The notes under the pieces were generated by a model that did not search any database, had not been told where the DNA came from, and saw nothing but the letters and a program-made list of their open reading frames with translations. From the NCBI GenBank assembly GCA_947499725.1, contig CANMPK010000002.1, positions 372,001 to 436,000 on the forward strand: 64,000 nucleotides of DNA. The letters run 5' to 3'. Origin of the DNA: an uncultured Paracoccaceae bacterium (lineage in GTDB: Bacteria; Pseudomonadota; Alphaproteobacteria; Rhodobacterales; Rhodobacteraceae). Positions within the stretch are counted from its first letter, which is position 1. Every line of letters begins with the position of its first letter. Shown one piece after another: positions 16,919-26,722 of the stretch. The position numbers and the translations under genes are program-made.

Positions 16919-17787
16919 GTACACACCCCCAATTGCGACGTCGCGCTGAAGCGGCAGCCTCTCGGTTGCCGCCGCTTTTGGCGCGTGCGGAGTATTTGGC
17001 CAACACGGTTTTATTGGGAGATCACGGGCGCCGTCGTTCGGGTCTTGGGGATGATTTCTGGCAGTATCGCCCGATGCAACTCGGCGACAGTTTTCGCATG
17101 ATTGATTGGCGGCGCTCGGCCAAAGGCGATGCGCAGTTTGTGCGTCAACGAGAATGGCAGATCGCACAGTCTGTTTCGCTGTGGGTCGATAATTCTGCGT
17201 CCATGAATTACGCAAGCGGCAAGAACTTGGTGGAAAAGTCGGACCGTGCGCGCTTGATGGCGCTGGCGATATCAATTTTGATGATCCGCGCCGGAGAACG
17301 GGTTGGCTTGGCTGGTTTAGAACTGCCGCCAAGACGTGGCGATGGGCAGATTTGGCGTCTCTCCGAGATGCTGATGCAGGATAGTGTGGATGACTATGGG
17401 AGCCCAGAAGCCCGGGCGATGATTCCGCAGTCGCGCGCCGTTTTCATATCGGATTTCATGGGCGACATTTCCGTGGTGGAAAGCGCTTTGACGAAAGCAG
17501 CGGATCGCGGCGTGCGCGGGGCATTGCTGCAGATTTTGGACCCCGCCGAAGAAGAGTTTCCGTTTCAGGGCCGTGCTATCTTTGAAAGCATGCAAGCGCA
17601 GGTGCGTCATGAAACGCGCAAAGCCAACGATTTGAAAGACCGCTATGTGGCGCGTTTGGCAGAACGAAAAGACCGCATGCGCCAATTGGCCCGTGCGACG
17701 GGGTGGGTGTTTGAAACGCACTTGACGAATGCACCGGTGCAGCAAGCGCTGTTGTGGCTGTATCGCGCGATGGAAAGGGGGCAGTGA
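16915..17787 (+). CDS. DUF58 domain-containing protein
   Basis: A 290-residue DUF58 protein. The defining segment is YRPMQLGDSFRMIDWRRSAK followed by QREWQIAQSVSLWVDNSASM, the latter resembling a degenerate MIDAS (DxSxS) of a VWA fold. There are no membrane helices, unlike many longer DUF58 proteins. It overlaps moxR by 4 bases and the next gene by one base. It probably binds MoxR; the role is inferred from gene order. Confidence 0.88.
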   Translation: MSTHPQLRRRAEAAASRLPPLLARAEYLANTVLLGDHGRRRSGLGDDFWQYRPMQLGDSFRMIDWRRSAKGDAQFVRQREWQIAQSVSLWVDNSASMNYASGKNLVEKSDRARLMALAISILMIRAGERVGLAGLELPPRRGDGQIWRLSEMLMQDSVDDYGSPEARAMIPQSRAVFISDFMGDISVVESALTKAADRGVRGALLQILDPAEEEFPFQGRAIFESMQAQVRHETRKANDLKDRYVARLAERKDRMRQLARATGWVFETHLTNAPVQQALLWLYRAMERGQ

Positions 17788-20522
17788 TGTTTGGGCTGTC
17801 TCTTGGTTTTACCGCGCCTTGGGTTTTGATCGCCTTAGGTGCTTTGCCGGTTCTTTGGGTGCTGTTGCGGGCTGTTCCACCTGCGCCTATTCGTCGGCGC
17901 TTTCCTGGCGTGGTTTTGCTTCTTGGATTGGAAGACAAAGAGAGCGTGATGGACCGCACGCCGTGGTGGCTCTTGTTGCTACGGATGGTGTTGATCGCGT
18001 GTGCGATTGTTGCTTTCGCGGGGCCAATTCTGAATCCGAAGGCGCAAGGTGCTTCCAATCGTCCGCTGTTGGTTGTGTTAGATGGCACTTGGGCCAGTGC
18101 GCCGGAATGGCGTCGCCAGAGTGATGTCGTGGTTGCCGCGTTGCAAGAGGCCGATCGCCAACAGCAAGAGGCGGCCATTTTGCGCCTGACCGCGCCAGAG
18201 CAGCCTGACTTTTTGCCAGCGAGTGTCTGGACGCGGCGGGTGACTGAGTTTGAACCACAATCGTGGCAGCCCAACTTTGCCAAGTTAGAGCCTATTCTGG
18301 ACACTCTTTCGGAACGGAACTTCGATACGCTTTGGGTGTCAGACGGTTTGGTTTTCGGGGGCCGCATCGAGGTTTTGGAAGCGTTGGAAGCGCGGGGCGA
18401 GGTGCGCGTTGTGCAATCTGATGCGCCTGTATTTGCCTTGCACAGCCTATCGCAGGCAGAAGGTGTGTTGACTGTGCAGGCCAGAGCATCCGTTCCGGTG
18501 ACGACACAGAAAACAGTCTCTATTTTGGGGACTGACCCCTCTGGTGTTGAGCGGCTTTTGGCGCAGGGTGTTTTGGACTTTACCGGTGAACCTTTGGCCA
18601 GCGCTGAATTCGCTTTGCCTTCAGAGCTACGCGGCCGGATCACACAGTTTGAAATTGAAGGCGTGTCTTCTGCTGGGGCGCGCTATTTGACCGACGATAG
18701 CATTCGGCGTCGCGAAATTGGTGTTGTGCAGGTGGGAAGCGATCGAGAAGGGCTCGAGCTTTTGTCCCCAACACACTACCTAAGGCAGGCGTTGATCGAA
18801 ACGGCTGACTTGATCGACGGACCTGTTTCGGAAATTTTGCCGGCCAACCCAGATGTTATCATCTTGGCCGACATTCCTGCTTTGGCGCCTGATGATGAGG
18901 CTGCGTTGGCAGAATGGGTGGAGGCCGGTGGTCTATTGTTGCGGTTTGCTGGACCGCAAATGGCGGCGAGCGATCTTAGTCGTGATGAAGAGCATCCGCT
19001 GATGCCCGTGCGCTTGCGTGTAGGTGGGCGGACGGTTGGTGGTGCGATGAGTTGGGGTGAACCCAAAGCACTGGCGCCTTTTGCGGCCAATAGTCCTTTC
19101 AAAGGCTTGTCGGTGCCAGAAGATGTGCGTGTTACCGCGCAGGTGGTGGCACAGCCCGACCCCAATCTGGCGGATCGCGTTTTGGCAGAGCTGAGCGATG
19201 GCACGCCTTTGGTGACACGTAAAACCTTGGGGCAAGGGCAGGTGGTGTTGTTTCATGTGACCGCGAATGCAGAATGGTCCGGTTTGCCGCTGTCGGGACT
19301 ATTTGTGCAGATGTTGGATCGCTTGACTGTATTGTCAGCGGCGGGCGAGGATCAAGCTGCAGCCATGGAAGGTACCAATTGGCAACCGGTGCGCGTTTTA
19401 ACGGGCAGCGGGCGATTGATTGACGGACAAAGCTTGGTTGGCGTTGAGGGCAGTGCTTTGCTGTCAGAGGCGGTTGGTCCAAATATGCGCGCCGGCCTGT
19501 ACCGCGATGGCGTGCGTAGTTTTGCGCGGAATGTTTTGCGCGAAGATGATGTGATGGAGCCATTTGTTTGGCCTGCGCATGTGCCAGTCTCTGGCTATGA
19601 AGCGCCGGCAACAAAAGAGCTGACCGTTTGGTTTTTGACCGCGGCCTTGGTGTTGCTGATGGTGGATACGCTGGTGTCTTTGTTGCTGTCAGGGCGGTTG
19701 CGCGGTTTCGGTTTGGCGGCATTGGCTTTGGTTGTGGTGCAATCGACGTCCGAGGCTCAGGCGCAGAGTGTGGACCATGGGGCTTTGGCCGATGAAATCG
19801 CCTTGGCCTATGTGGTCACAGGAGATTCAGCACTGGATGCCTTGTCTCACGCAGGGCTTTTAGGTTTATCGACAGTTTTGAACCGTCGCACGGCTATTGA
19901 GCCCGTGGCGCCACGAGGCGTGAATTTGGAAACGGATGAATTGGCGTTTTTCCCGTTTCTTTATTGGCCCGTTTCAGCCGATCAACCCGTGCCGTCGCCT
20001 TCGGCCTATGATCGGGTGAATACCTATCTGCGATCGGGCGGTATGATTTTGTTCGATACCCGTGATTCCGATTTGGCGGGTTTTGGCGTGGCCAGCCCCA
20101 ATGGTCGTAAATTGCAAATTCTGGCACGCGCCTTGGATATTCCGCCGCTCGAACCTGTGCCATCCGATCACGTGCTGACACGAACATTCTATTTGTTGCA
20201 GGACTTTCCGGGCCGTCATAGCAATCGCGACGTTTGGGTTGAGGCCGCGCCTCCTGATGCCGAGCAAGTCGAAGGCATGCCGTTTCGAAACCTCAATGAT
20301 GGGGTAACGCCCGTTGTGATTGGCGGAAACGATTGGGCTTCGGCTTGGGCAACGGATGCCCGAGGCGTGCCTTTGTATCCTGTTGGGCGCGGCGTGACGG
20401 GTGAGCGTCAGCGCGAGCTGGCGTATCGGTTTGGTGTAAACCTGATCACCCATGTTTTGACGGGCAACTATAAGTCGGATCAGGTGCATGTGCCCGCATT
20501 GTTAGATCGGTTGGGCCAATGA
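17787..20522 (+). CDS. BatA-like/DUF4159 domain membrane protein
   Basis: A 922-residue protein. The N terminus has the BatA-type two-helix region (FTAPWVLIALGALPVLWVLL, then a second helix near 60-80 with FAGPILNPKA). A long periplasmic or cytoplasmic region contains GATase-like stretches (LAEWVEAGGLLLRFAGPQ). One more membrane segment follows near 620-650, and the C-terminal DUF4159 domain carries YLRSGGMILFDTRDSD and LYPVGRG. The frame opens at 17754, but the ATG at 17787, just after GGAAAGGGGGC, is used. It is translationally coupled to DUF58. Function unknown; a Bat-like stress or envelope role is inference. Confidence 0.82.
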   Translation: MFGLSLGFTAPWVLIALGALPVLWVLLRAVPPAPIRRRFPGVVLLLGLEDKESVMDRTPWWLLLLRMVLIACAIVAFAGPILNPKAQGASNRPLLVVLDGTWASAPEWRRQSDVVVAALQEADRQQQEAAILRLTAPEQPDFLPASVWTRRVTEFEPQSWQPNFAKLEPILDTLSERNFDTLWVSDGLVFGGRIEVLEALEARGEVRVVQSDAPVFALHSLSQAEGVLTVQARASVPVTTQKTVSILGTDPSGVERLLAQGVLDFTGEPLASAEFALPSELRGRITQFEIEGVSSAGARYLTDDSIRRREIGVVQVGSDREGLELLSPTHYLRQALIETADLIDGPVSEILPANPDVIILADIPALAPDDEAALAEWVEAGGLLLRFAGPQMAASDLSRDEEHPLMPVRLRVGGRTVGGAMSWGEPKALAPFAANSPFKGLSVPEDVRVTAQVVAQPDPNLADRVLAELSDGTPLVTRKTLGQGQVVLFHVTANAEWSGLPLSGLFVQMLDRLTVLSAAGEDQAAAMEGTNWQPVRVLTGSGRLIDGQSLVGVEGSALLSEAVGPNMRAGLYRDGVRSFARNVLREDDVMEPFVWPAHVPVSGYEAPATKELTVWFLTAALVLLMVDTLVSLLLSGRLRGFGLAALALVVVQSTSEAQAQSVDHGALADEIALAYVVTGDSALDALSHAGLLGLSTVLNRRTAIEPVAPRGVNLETDELAFFPFLYWPVSADQPVPSPSAYDRVNTYLRSGGMILFDTRDSDLAGFGVASPNGRKLQILARALDIPPLEPVPSDHVLTRTFYLLQDFPGRHSNRDVWVEAAPPDAEQVEGMPFRNLNDGVTPVVIGGNDWASAWATDARGVPLYPVGRGVTGERQRELAYRFGVNLITHVLTGNYKSDQVHVPALLDRLGQ

Positions 20523-22558
20523 TTGGATCTATCCTGTTTGAACCCTTGCTGCCGATCAGCATTATTACCGCTCTGGCCGCAGCTGCCTTTGTCATGGTTG
20601 CCTTGTCCTTGTGGCGCGGGCTTCCGGGCTGGTGGTGGCGCGGTCTTGGGGCCTTCGTGGTTTTGGCTGCACTTATGGGGCCTGTGTTGCAACGCGAGAG
20701 CCGTGCCCCCCTATCGGATATTGTCTTTTTGCTTTCAGATGAGACGGCGAGCCAAGATTTGGGTGTACGGAAGACGCAGACCGAGCAGGCGCTCACGACC
20801 TTGACTGCACGTTTGGAATCTCGCGGGAACACAGAGGTGCGACAGCTTCGTATTGGGGATGCCTCTGATGATGGTGGCACAGCGATGATGAACGCTTTGT
20901 CCGAGGCCCTAAAAGCCGAGCCGCTTAATCGCGTTGCAGGCATTATCGCGGTAACAGATGGTTTGGTTCATGACCTGGACCAAGCGCCTGATCTTCCAGC
21001 ACCCTTGCATGTATTACGCACCGGAGAATCCACAGATTGGGATCGTAAGCTCACCGTTAAAAATGCGCCAGCCTTTGCGATTTTGGGTGAGCCGATCATG
21101 CTGACCTTGCGGATTGATGACGTGGGGCAGGGGCCAGATGCCGTCAATGCGCCACTTGAGATTTCAGTGGATGGCGGGACGCCGCAAAGTTTCACCATTC
21201 CGTTGGGCGTTGACATGGAAGTGCCAGTGACCTTGCCGCATGGCGGGCGCAATGTTTTGCAATTCACGGTGCCCATTGCTGAAGGCGAGCTTACGGATCG
21301 CAACAATAGCGCGATTGTGCAGATCAACGGGGTGCGTGATCGATTGCGCGTGCTTTTGGTCAGCGGTGAGCCTCATCCCGGTGGGCGCACATGGCGCAAT
21401 TTGCTTAAATCAGACAGTTCTGTGGATTTGGTGCATTTCACAATTCTGCGCCCGCCTGCCAAGCAAGATGGGGTGCCGGTGAATGAACTATCGTTGATTG
21501 CCTTTCCAACACGAGAGTTGTTTTTGGAAAAGATCGAAGACTTTGATCTGATTATTTTTGACCGCTACAAGCGCCGAGGCATTTTGCCCGCGCTCTATCT
21601 GGATAATATCGTGGAGTATGTCCGCGGTGGCGGTGCTGTGTTGTTCTCGGCAGGGCCGGATTTCGCAACCGCTCAGAGCCTGTATCGATCAACCCTGTCA
21701 GAGATCATCCCAGCAGGGCCGAGTGCCTTGGTGATTGACCAGCCTTTTGTCCCGCAGGTGAGCGATCTCGGTGGCCGGCATCCTGTGACGGCTGGGCTGC
21801 AAGATGGCAGTGAATGGGGAGAGTGGTTGCGCTTGATTGATGTCGTTCCGGATCGTGGGCAGGTGATTATGACTGGCGCCGGTGAGCGGCCTTTGTTGGT
21901 GCTTGATCGTGTTGGGGACGGCCGCGTTGCTTTGCTGGCGTCTGATCAGGCATGGCTTTGGGCAAGGGGGTATGATGGTGGCGGTCCTCAGCTAGAATTA
22001 TTGCGGCGCTTGGCGCATTGGATGATGGGAGAACCTGACCTTGAAGAAGAAGCGCTTTGGGCTGAAGCCAATGGTCAACGCATGCGGGTCATACGACGGT
22101 CGTTGCAAGACGATGTCGGTGAGGTCACGATTGAAGCTCCTGATGGCGCATTGGTAACGTTGCCGTTGGTTGAGACCCAACCGGGCCAGTTTGAAGCCAC
22201 CTTTGATGGGCCGGATATGGGCTTGTACCGGCTGACGAACGGCGATCATCAAGCGGTGATTGGGCTTGGTCCAGCCGCGCCCAAAGAGTTTGCGAATGTG
22301 GTTACGGATGCTTCGGGCCTTGAACCAATTGTGGCTTCAATGCGCGGTGGGATTTTAGCAGTCGAAGAAGGCGTGCCAAGCATTCGCAATGTGCGCGCCG
22401 GTCGGCCTGCGGCTGGACGCGGCTGGATCGGTATTACGCCGCGCGATGCCTTTGAAACACTCAGCCTGACGCGCACGCCTTTGTTGCCGGGGTGGTTGGT
22501 GTTGTTGATCCTTTCGGGCTTTATTGTTGGCGGATGGCTGCGCGAAGGGCGGCAATAG
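20519..22558 (+). CDS. VWA/glutamine-amidotransferase-like membrane protein of the MoxR operon
   Basis: A 679-residue protein with two N-terminal membrane helices and one C-terminal helix (LPGWLVLLILSGFIVGGWL). After the second helix, IVFLLSDETAS stands where a VWA MIDAS motif (DxSxS) would be, but in altered form. A central class-I-glutamine-amidotransferase-like segment (YVRGGGAVLFSAGPDF) lacks an evident catalytic Cys. It overlaps the preceding gene by 4 bases and ends the operon. Such proteins usually accompany moxR, DUF58 and DUF4159 in alphaproteobacteria; their biochemical role is not known. Confidence 0.75.
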   Translation: MIGSILFEPLLPISIITALAAAAFVMVALSLWRGLPGWWWRGLGAFVVLAALMGPVLQRESRAPLSDIVFLLSDETASQDLGVRKTQTEQALTTLTARLESRGNTEVRQLRIGDASDDGGTAMMNALSEALKAEPLNRVAGIIAVTDGLVHDLDQAPDLPAPLHVLRTGESTDWDRKLTVKNAPAFAILGEPIMLTLRIDDVGQGPDAVNAPLEISVDGGTPQSFTIPLGVDMEVPVTLPHGGRNVLQFTVPIAEGELTDRNNSAIVQINGVRDRLRVLLVSGEPHPGGRTWRNLLKSDSSVDLVHFTILRPPAKQDGVPVNELSLIAFPTRELFLEKIEDFDLIIFDRYKRRGILPALYLDNIVEYVRGGGAVLFSAGPDFATAQSLYRSTLSEIIPAGPSALVIDQPFVPQVSDLGGRHPVTAGLQDGSEWGEWLRLIDVVPDRGQVIMTGAGERPLLVLDRVGDGRVALLASDQAWLWARGYDGGGPQLELLRRLAHWMMGEPDLEEEALWAEANGQRMRVIRRSLQDDVGEVTIEAPDGALVTLPLVETQPGQFEATFDGPDMGLYRLTNGDHQAVIGLGPAAPKEFANVVTDASGLEPIVASMRGGILAVEEGVPSIRNVRAGRPAAGRGWIGITPRDAFETLSLTRTPLLPGWLVLLILSGFIVGGWLREGRQ

Positions 22559-22659
22559 GCGTTTAATTGCATGTCGAGTAGACTTGCATACCAGAAAGCA
22601 GTTCAATCCAGAGGCGCCACAGGTTAGAAGGCAGCGACGATTTTTAACGGAGAGCTTCC

Positions 22660-24180
22660 ATGACTGCGCCTAAACCTGTTGTCCTTTGTATTTTGGATGG
22701 ATGGGGGCTGTCTGATGCCTCTGAAGGCAACGCGCCACTGCTGGCGGAAACTCCCGTTTTTGACGCGATGATGGCACAGGGTCCAAAGGCGACTTTGATC
22801 ACCCATGGTCCTGATGTGGGTTTGCCACGCGGGCAGATGGGGAACTCTGAAGTCGGGCACACAAACATCGGCGCGGGTCGTGTTGTGGCGATGGATTTGG
22901 GTCAAATCGACTTGGCCATCGAAGAAGGCTCCTTCTTCAAGAATGAAGAGATCGTGGCCTTTGCGGGCAAGCTTAAGGAAACTGGCGGTACAGCGCATTT
23001 GATTGGTGTTGTGTCTGATGGTGGCGTGCATGGCCATCTGACCCATGTTCTGGCGGCGATCAAAGCCTTGACGGATCTGGATGTGCCGGTTGTTTTGCAC
23101 GCGATCAGCGATGGGCGCGACGTGGCACCGAAGTCTGCGCTAGAATATCTGGAGACACTGAACGCCAATCTGCCAAAAGGCGCGACAGTGGGCACGCTGA
23201 CAGGTCGTTATTTTGCGATGGACCGTGACAACCGCTGGGAACGTGTCTCGCAAGCCTATGATGCGATCATCCACGGCAAGGGCCTGTCTGCGGACAATGC
23301 TGTGGCCGCCGTAAACGATGGCTATGCGCGCGATGAAAACGACGAGTTCATTCAAGCCACGGTGCTGGGCGATTATGCGGGTGCCAAAGAGGGCGACGGT
23401 GTTTTCTGCCTGAACTTCCGTGCCGACCGCGCGCGTGAGATTTTGGCGGCGATTGGTAAACCAGATTTCGATGCTTTTGACATCGGTGCGCGTCCAAGCC
23501 TGACCATGTTGGGCATGGTGGATTATTCCGATGACCACAAAACCTATATGGACTCCGCGTATCCGAAAAAACCGATTCACAACACGCTCGGTGAATGGGT
23601 GGCCAAACAAGGCAAAACCCAGTTCCGTTTGGCCGAGACCGAAAAGTACCCGCACGTGACCTTCTTTTTGAACGGTGGTGAAGAAACGCCTTCTGATGGC
23701 GAAGATCGCTTTATGCCTCTGTCTCCGAAAGTGGCGACCTATGATTTGCAGCCAGAGATGTCTTCAGGTGAAGTGACCGAGCAATTCGTGGCAGCGATCG
23801 AAAAGGGGTACGATCTGATTGTCACCAACTTTGCGAACCCTGATATGGTGGGTCACACCGGTGATTTGGGCGCAGCGATGGCCGCCTGTGCAGCGGTTGA
23901 TAAAGGCTTGGGCGCCGTCCAAGACGCTTTGTTGAAAGCGGGCGGTACCATGATTGTGACAGCGGACCACGGTAACTGCGAAGTGATGATCGACCCTGAA
24001 ACAGGCGGGCCACACACAGCACACACCACCAATTTGGTGCCTGTTGTTCTAGTGAACGGCCCAGAGGGCGCAAGCCTGCGTGAAGGCGGTCGGTTGGCGG
24101 ATCTTGCGCCAAGTCTGCTGGACCTGATGGGCGTGCCTCAGCCAGAAGAAATGACCGGCGAAAGCTTGATCCAACGATGA
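22660..24180 (+). CDS. gpmI: 2,3-bisphosphoglycerate-independent phosphoglycerate mutase
   Basis: Interconverts 3- and 2-phosphoglycerate in glycolysis and gluconeogenesis; a cytoplasmic Mn-dependent alkaline-phosphatase-fold enzyme. Visible are the N-terminal metal site CILDGWGLSD, the phosphoserine loop GNSEVGHTNIGAGRVV, the substrate segment HAISDGRDVAP, and the C-terminal metal sites FANPDMVGHTG and TADHGNCEVM. Length 506 is standard. GGAG precedes the ATG. It overlaps envC by 4 bases (ATGA), an order seen in many alphaproteobacteria. Confidence 0.96.
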   Translation: MTAPKPVVLCILDGWGLSDASEGNAPLLAETPVFDAMMAQGPKATLITHGPDVGLPRGQMGNSEVGHTNIGAGRVVAMDLGQIDLAIEEGSFFKNEEIVAFAGKLKETGGTAHLIGVVSDGGVHGHLTHVLAAIKALTDLDVPVVLHAISDGRDVAPKSALEYLETLNANLPKGATVGTLTGRYFAMDRDNRWERVSQAYDAIIHGKGLSADNAVAAVNDGYARDENDEFIQATVLGDYAGAKEGDGVFCLNFRADRAREILAAIGKPDFDAFDIGARPSLTMLGMVDYSDDHKTYMDSAYPKKPIHNTLGEWVAKQGKTQFRLAETEKYPHVTFFLNGGEETPSDGEDRFMPLSPKVATYDLQPEMSSGEVTEQFVAAIEKGYDLIVTNFANPDMVGHTGDLGAAMAACAAVDKGLGAVQDALLKAGGTMIVTADHGNCEVMIDPETGGPHTAHTTNLVPVVLVNGPEGASLREGGRLADLAPSLLDLMGVPQPEEMTGESLIQR

Positions 24181-25313
24181 GACTGATCGCGCTCTTTCTG
24201 TCGTTTGTGCTTGGCGTGGCTTCGGCCCAGGCCGAGACTGATGCGGCAGAAACAGCGCGCGCGGCGGCAGAGAAGCTAGAGCAGGCCTCATTGTCTTTGC
24301 AATCAGCAAGCACGTCGCGCAATCGGGTGAAAGCCTTGACGCAGACAGTACAGGCCTATGAAGATGGGCTGGCCGCGATGCGCGAGGGTTTGCGCCGCGC
24401 GGCCATTCGCGAGCAGCAGCTTAAACAGCATTTGCAATCTCAAGAGGAAGACATCGCGCGGTTGATCGGTGTCTTGCAGTCTTTGGGCGGCGGCAGCAGC
24501 CCGACGGTTTTGCTGCATCCTGATGGGCCCGAAGGGACAGCACGGGCGGGGATGATCCTTGCGGATGTAACGCCTGCGCTAGAGGCCGAAGCAGCGACCT
24601 TGCGGAGCAACCTGCAAGAGGTTCAGATCTTATCCGAACTTCAACAAGGGGCCGCAGATACTTTGCAGTCTGGATTGGATGGGGCGCAGGCGGCTCGGAT
24701 TGCTTTATCCAAGGCCGTTTCAGAGCGCACAGATTTACCAAAGCGTTTCACCGAAGACCCTGTTCAAACAGCCTTGTTGATTGCTTCGACAGAAACACTT
24801 GAAGGTTTTGCCAGTGGTTTAACGGAAATGGCGCCCGAGCCAGAAGGTCTTGCAAGCTTACCAGATATTTCGCACCGCAAAGGGCAACTGCCGTTGCCGG
24901 TGCAATCAGAAATCTTGCGTCGCCCTGGCGAGGCAGATGCGGCGGGTTTGGTGCGTCCCGGTTTGGTTTTAGCGGCGCGCCCGAATGCTTTGGTCACATC
25001 ACCCACCGCGGCAACGATTCGCTATCGCGGGCCACTGTTGGATTTTGGCAATGTGATCATTCTAGAGCCCCAACAAGACCTGCTTTTCGTCTTTGCTGGG
25101 CTGGCAACAGTCTATGGAGACGTGGGTGAAGTGGTGCCAAGTGGCACTCCGGTGGGATTAATGGGCGGAAATGATCCGGAAATCGGTGCCATTCTTTCAC
25201 AGGTGAGTGAAGGGTCTGGTCAGGACCGCTCAGAAACGCTCTATATAGAAGTAAGACAGGGCAAGACTTCGGTGAATCCCGAGGACTGGTTCCAAACCAA
25301 TAAGGATGGATGA
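24177..25313 (+). CDS. EnvC-like murein hydrolase activator (degenerate M23 domain)
   Basis: A 378-residue periplasmic protein: signal peptide (LIALFLSFVLGVASAQA), long coiled coil at about 20-200, then an M23/LytM domain at about 280-375. The LytM metal ligands are absent: where active enzymes have HxxxD, HxH and YxH this protein reads YRGPLLDFGNVIILEP, FVFAGLATVYG and TLYIEVRQG. This is the state known for EnvC, which activates amidases rather than cutting peptidoglycan. It overlaps gpmI and ctpA by 4 bases each, so the three genes are coupled. Confidence 0.85.
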   Translation: MRLIALFLSFVLGVASAQAETDAAETARAAAEKLEQASLSLQSASTSRNRVKALTQTVQAYEDGLAAMREGLRRAAIREQQLKQHLQSQEEDIARLIGVLQSLGGGSSPTVLLHPDGPEGTARAGMILADVTPALEAEAATLRSNLQEVQILSELQQGAADTLQSGLDGAQAARIALSKAVSERTDLPKRFTEDPVQTALLIASTETLEGFASGLTEMAPEPEGLASLPDISHRKGQLPLPVQSEILRRPGEADAAGLVRPGLVLAARPNALVTSPTAATIRYRGPLLDFGNVIILEPQQDLLFVFAGLATVYGDVGEVVPSGTPVGLMGGNDPEIGAILSQVSEGSGQDRSETLYIEVRQGKTSVNPEDWFQTNKDG

Positions 25314-26647
25314 GGATGAAAAGATTCGTCGTAGCCGCGCTGGGCGGCACTTTGGCCGGTATTCTGGCAACCACCCAGATCGCGGGTCCATTGATCGCAC
25401 AAGAGGCGGATCGCAACGCGAGCGTTTATGAACAGCTTGATCTGTTCGGCGATATCTTCGAACGTATCCGCGCACAATATGTGGAAGAGGTTGAAGAGAG
25501 CGAGCTGATCGAAGCTGCGATCAACGGCATGCTGACCTCTCTTGATCCGCATTCTAGCTATCTTGCGCCTCAAGATGCGGCTCAAATGCGCTTGCAAACG
25601 CGCGGTGAATTTGGCGGCCTCGGCATCGAAGTCACGCAGGAAGAAGGCTTTGTGAAAGTCGTTTCTCCGATCGATGGCACCCCAGCGTCTGAAGCGGGTA
25701 TCGAAGCAGGTGACTTCATCACCCATGTGGATGGTGACAGCGTTCTGGGCCTGACACTGGACGAAGCGGTTGAATTGATGCGGGGGCCAGTTGGTTCCGA
25801 AATCATCATCACCGTTGCGCGTGAAGGCGAGACTGAGCCGTTTGATGTGTCGATCATCCGCGACACCATCAAGCTGACAGCTGTGCGCGCCCGCACCGAA
25901 GGCGAGACTTTGGTGATGCGTGTGACCACGTTTAACGATCAAACCTATCCGAACCTGAAAGAGGGTATCGAAAAAGAGATCGAAGCTGCCGGTGGCATCG
26001 ACAATGTAAACGGTCTGGTTCTGGATCTGCGCAACAACCCAGGTGGCTTGCTGAACCAAGCGATCCTTGTGTCTGACGCCTTCCTTGAAAAGGGTGAGAT
26101 CGTTTCGACGCGTGGTCGTGACGTTGCAGATGGCGAACGCTTCAACGCGGCGCCAGGCGATTTGATTGATGGCAAGCCTTTGGTCGTTCTGATCAATGGT
26201 GGCTCTGCCTCAGCGTCTGAAATTGTGGCCGGTGCTTTGAAAGATCACCGCCGCGCGATTGTCGTTGGCACAAAGAGCTTTGGTAAAGGTTCTGTGCAAA
26301 CGGTGATGCCGCTGCGTGGTGATGGCGCGATGCGTCTGACGACAGCGCGGTATTACACGCCATCTGGTCGCTCGATCCAAGCCTTGGGCGTGTCGCCTGA
26401 CATCGTCGTGGAACAGCCACGCCGAGATCTGAATGCCGAGGAAGAGGCGGATGATCGTCCAAGCCGCACCGAGGCGGACCTGCGTGGCTCGCTCGGCAAT
26501 GACAGCTTGACCGAAGATGAAATCCGTCAGATCGAAGAAGATCGCGCTGCGGCCGAAGCGGCAGCTGAGCTGCGCGAAGAGGATTATCAACTGGCCTATG
26601 CCATCGATATTCTCAAAGGTCTGTCTGCTTTGGTTCCAAATAACTAA
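25310..26647 (+). CDS. ctpA: C-terminal processing peptidase (S41)
   Basis: A periplasmic serine protease, 445 residues, probably trimming envelope proteins or peptidoglycan enzymes. It has a signal peptide or anchor (VVAALGGTLAGILATTQIAG), a PDZ domain at about 85-165 (GLGIEVTQEEGFVKVVSPI), and the S41 core with the catalytic Ser in NGGSASASEIVAGAL and the Lys in GTKSFGKGSVQTVMP. The ATG at 25310 follows AAGG and overlaps the envC stop. EnvC and CtpA neighbours suggest joint action in cell wall remodelling. A terminator follows. Confidence 0.94.
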   Translation: MRMKRFVVAALGGTLAGILATTQIAGPLIAQEADRNASVYEQLDLFGDIFERIRAQYVEEVEESELIEAAINGMLTSLDPHSSYLAPQDAAQMRLQTRGEFGGLGIEVTQEEGFVKVVSPIDGTPASEAGIEAGDFITHVDGDSVLGLTLDEAVELMRGPVGSEIIITVAREGETEPFDVSIIRDTIKLTAVRARTEGETLVMRVTTFNDQTYPNLKEGIEKEIEAAGGIDNVNGLVLDLRNNPGGLLNQAILVSDAFLEKGEIVSTRGRDVADGERFNAAPGDLIDGKPLVVLINGGSASASEIVAGALKDHRRAIVVGTKSFGKGSVQTVMPLRGDGAMRLTTARYYTPSGRSIQALGVSPDIVVEQPRRDLNAEEEADDRPSRTEADLRGSLGNDSLTEDEIRQIEEDRAAAEAAAELREEDYQLAYAIDILKGLSALVPNN

Positions 26648-26663
26648 AGCACCCTGAATACCG

Positions 26664-26708
26664 CACCAGCCTCTCAGGCGTTTGTCTGATTGGCTGGTGT
26701 TTTCTTTT
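26664..26708 (+). terminator. Rho-independent terminator after ctpA
   Basis: CACCAGCC (26664-26671) pairs with GGCTGGTG (26692-26699), with a smaller inner hairpin between, followed by TTTTCTTTT to 26708. It closes the gpmI-envC-ctpA operon. Confidence 0.85.
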
Positions 26709-26722
26709 GAAAGAACACGACT

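Noticed and set aside
15857-17332. A 686-codon minus-strand frame covering moxR and DUF58
   Set aside because: Only its last 194 codons match a protein family (DUF1285). The rest is antisense to clear MoxR and DUF58 coding sequence.
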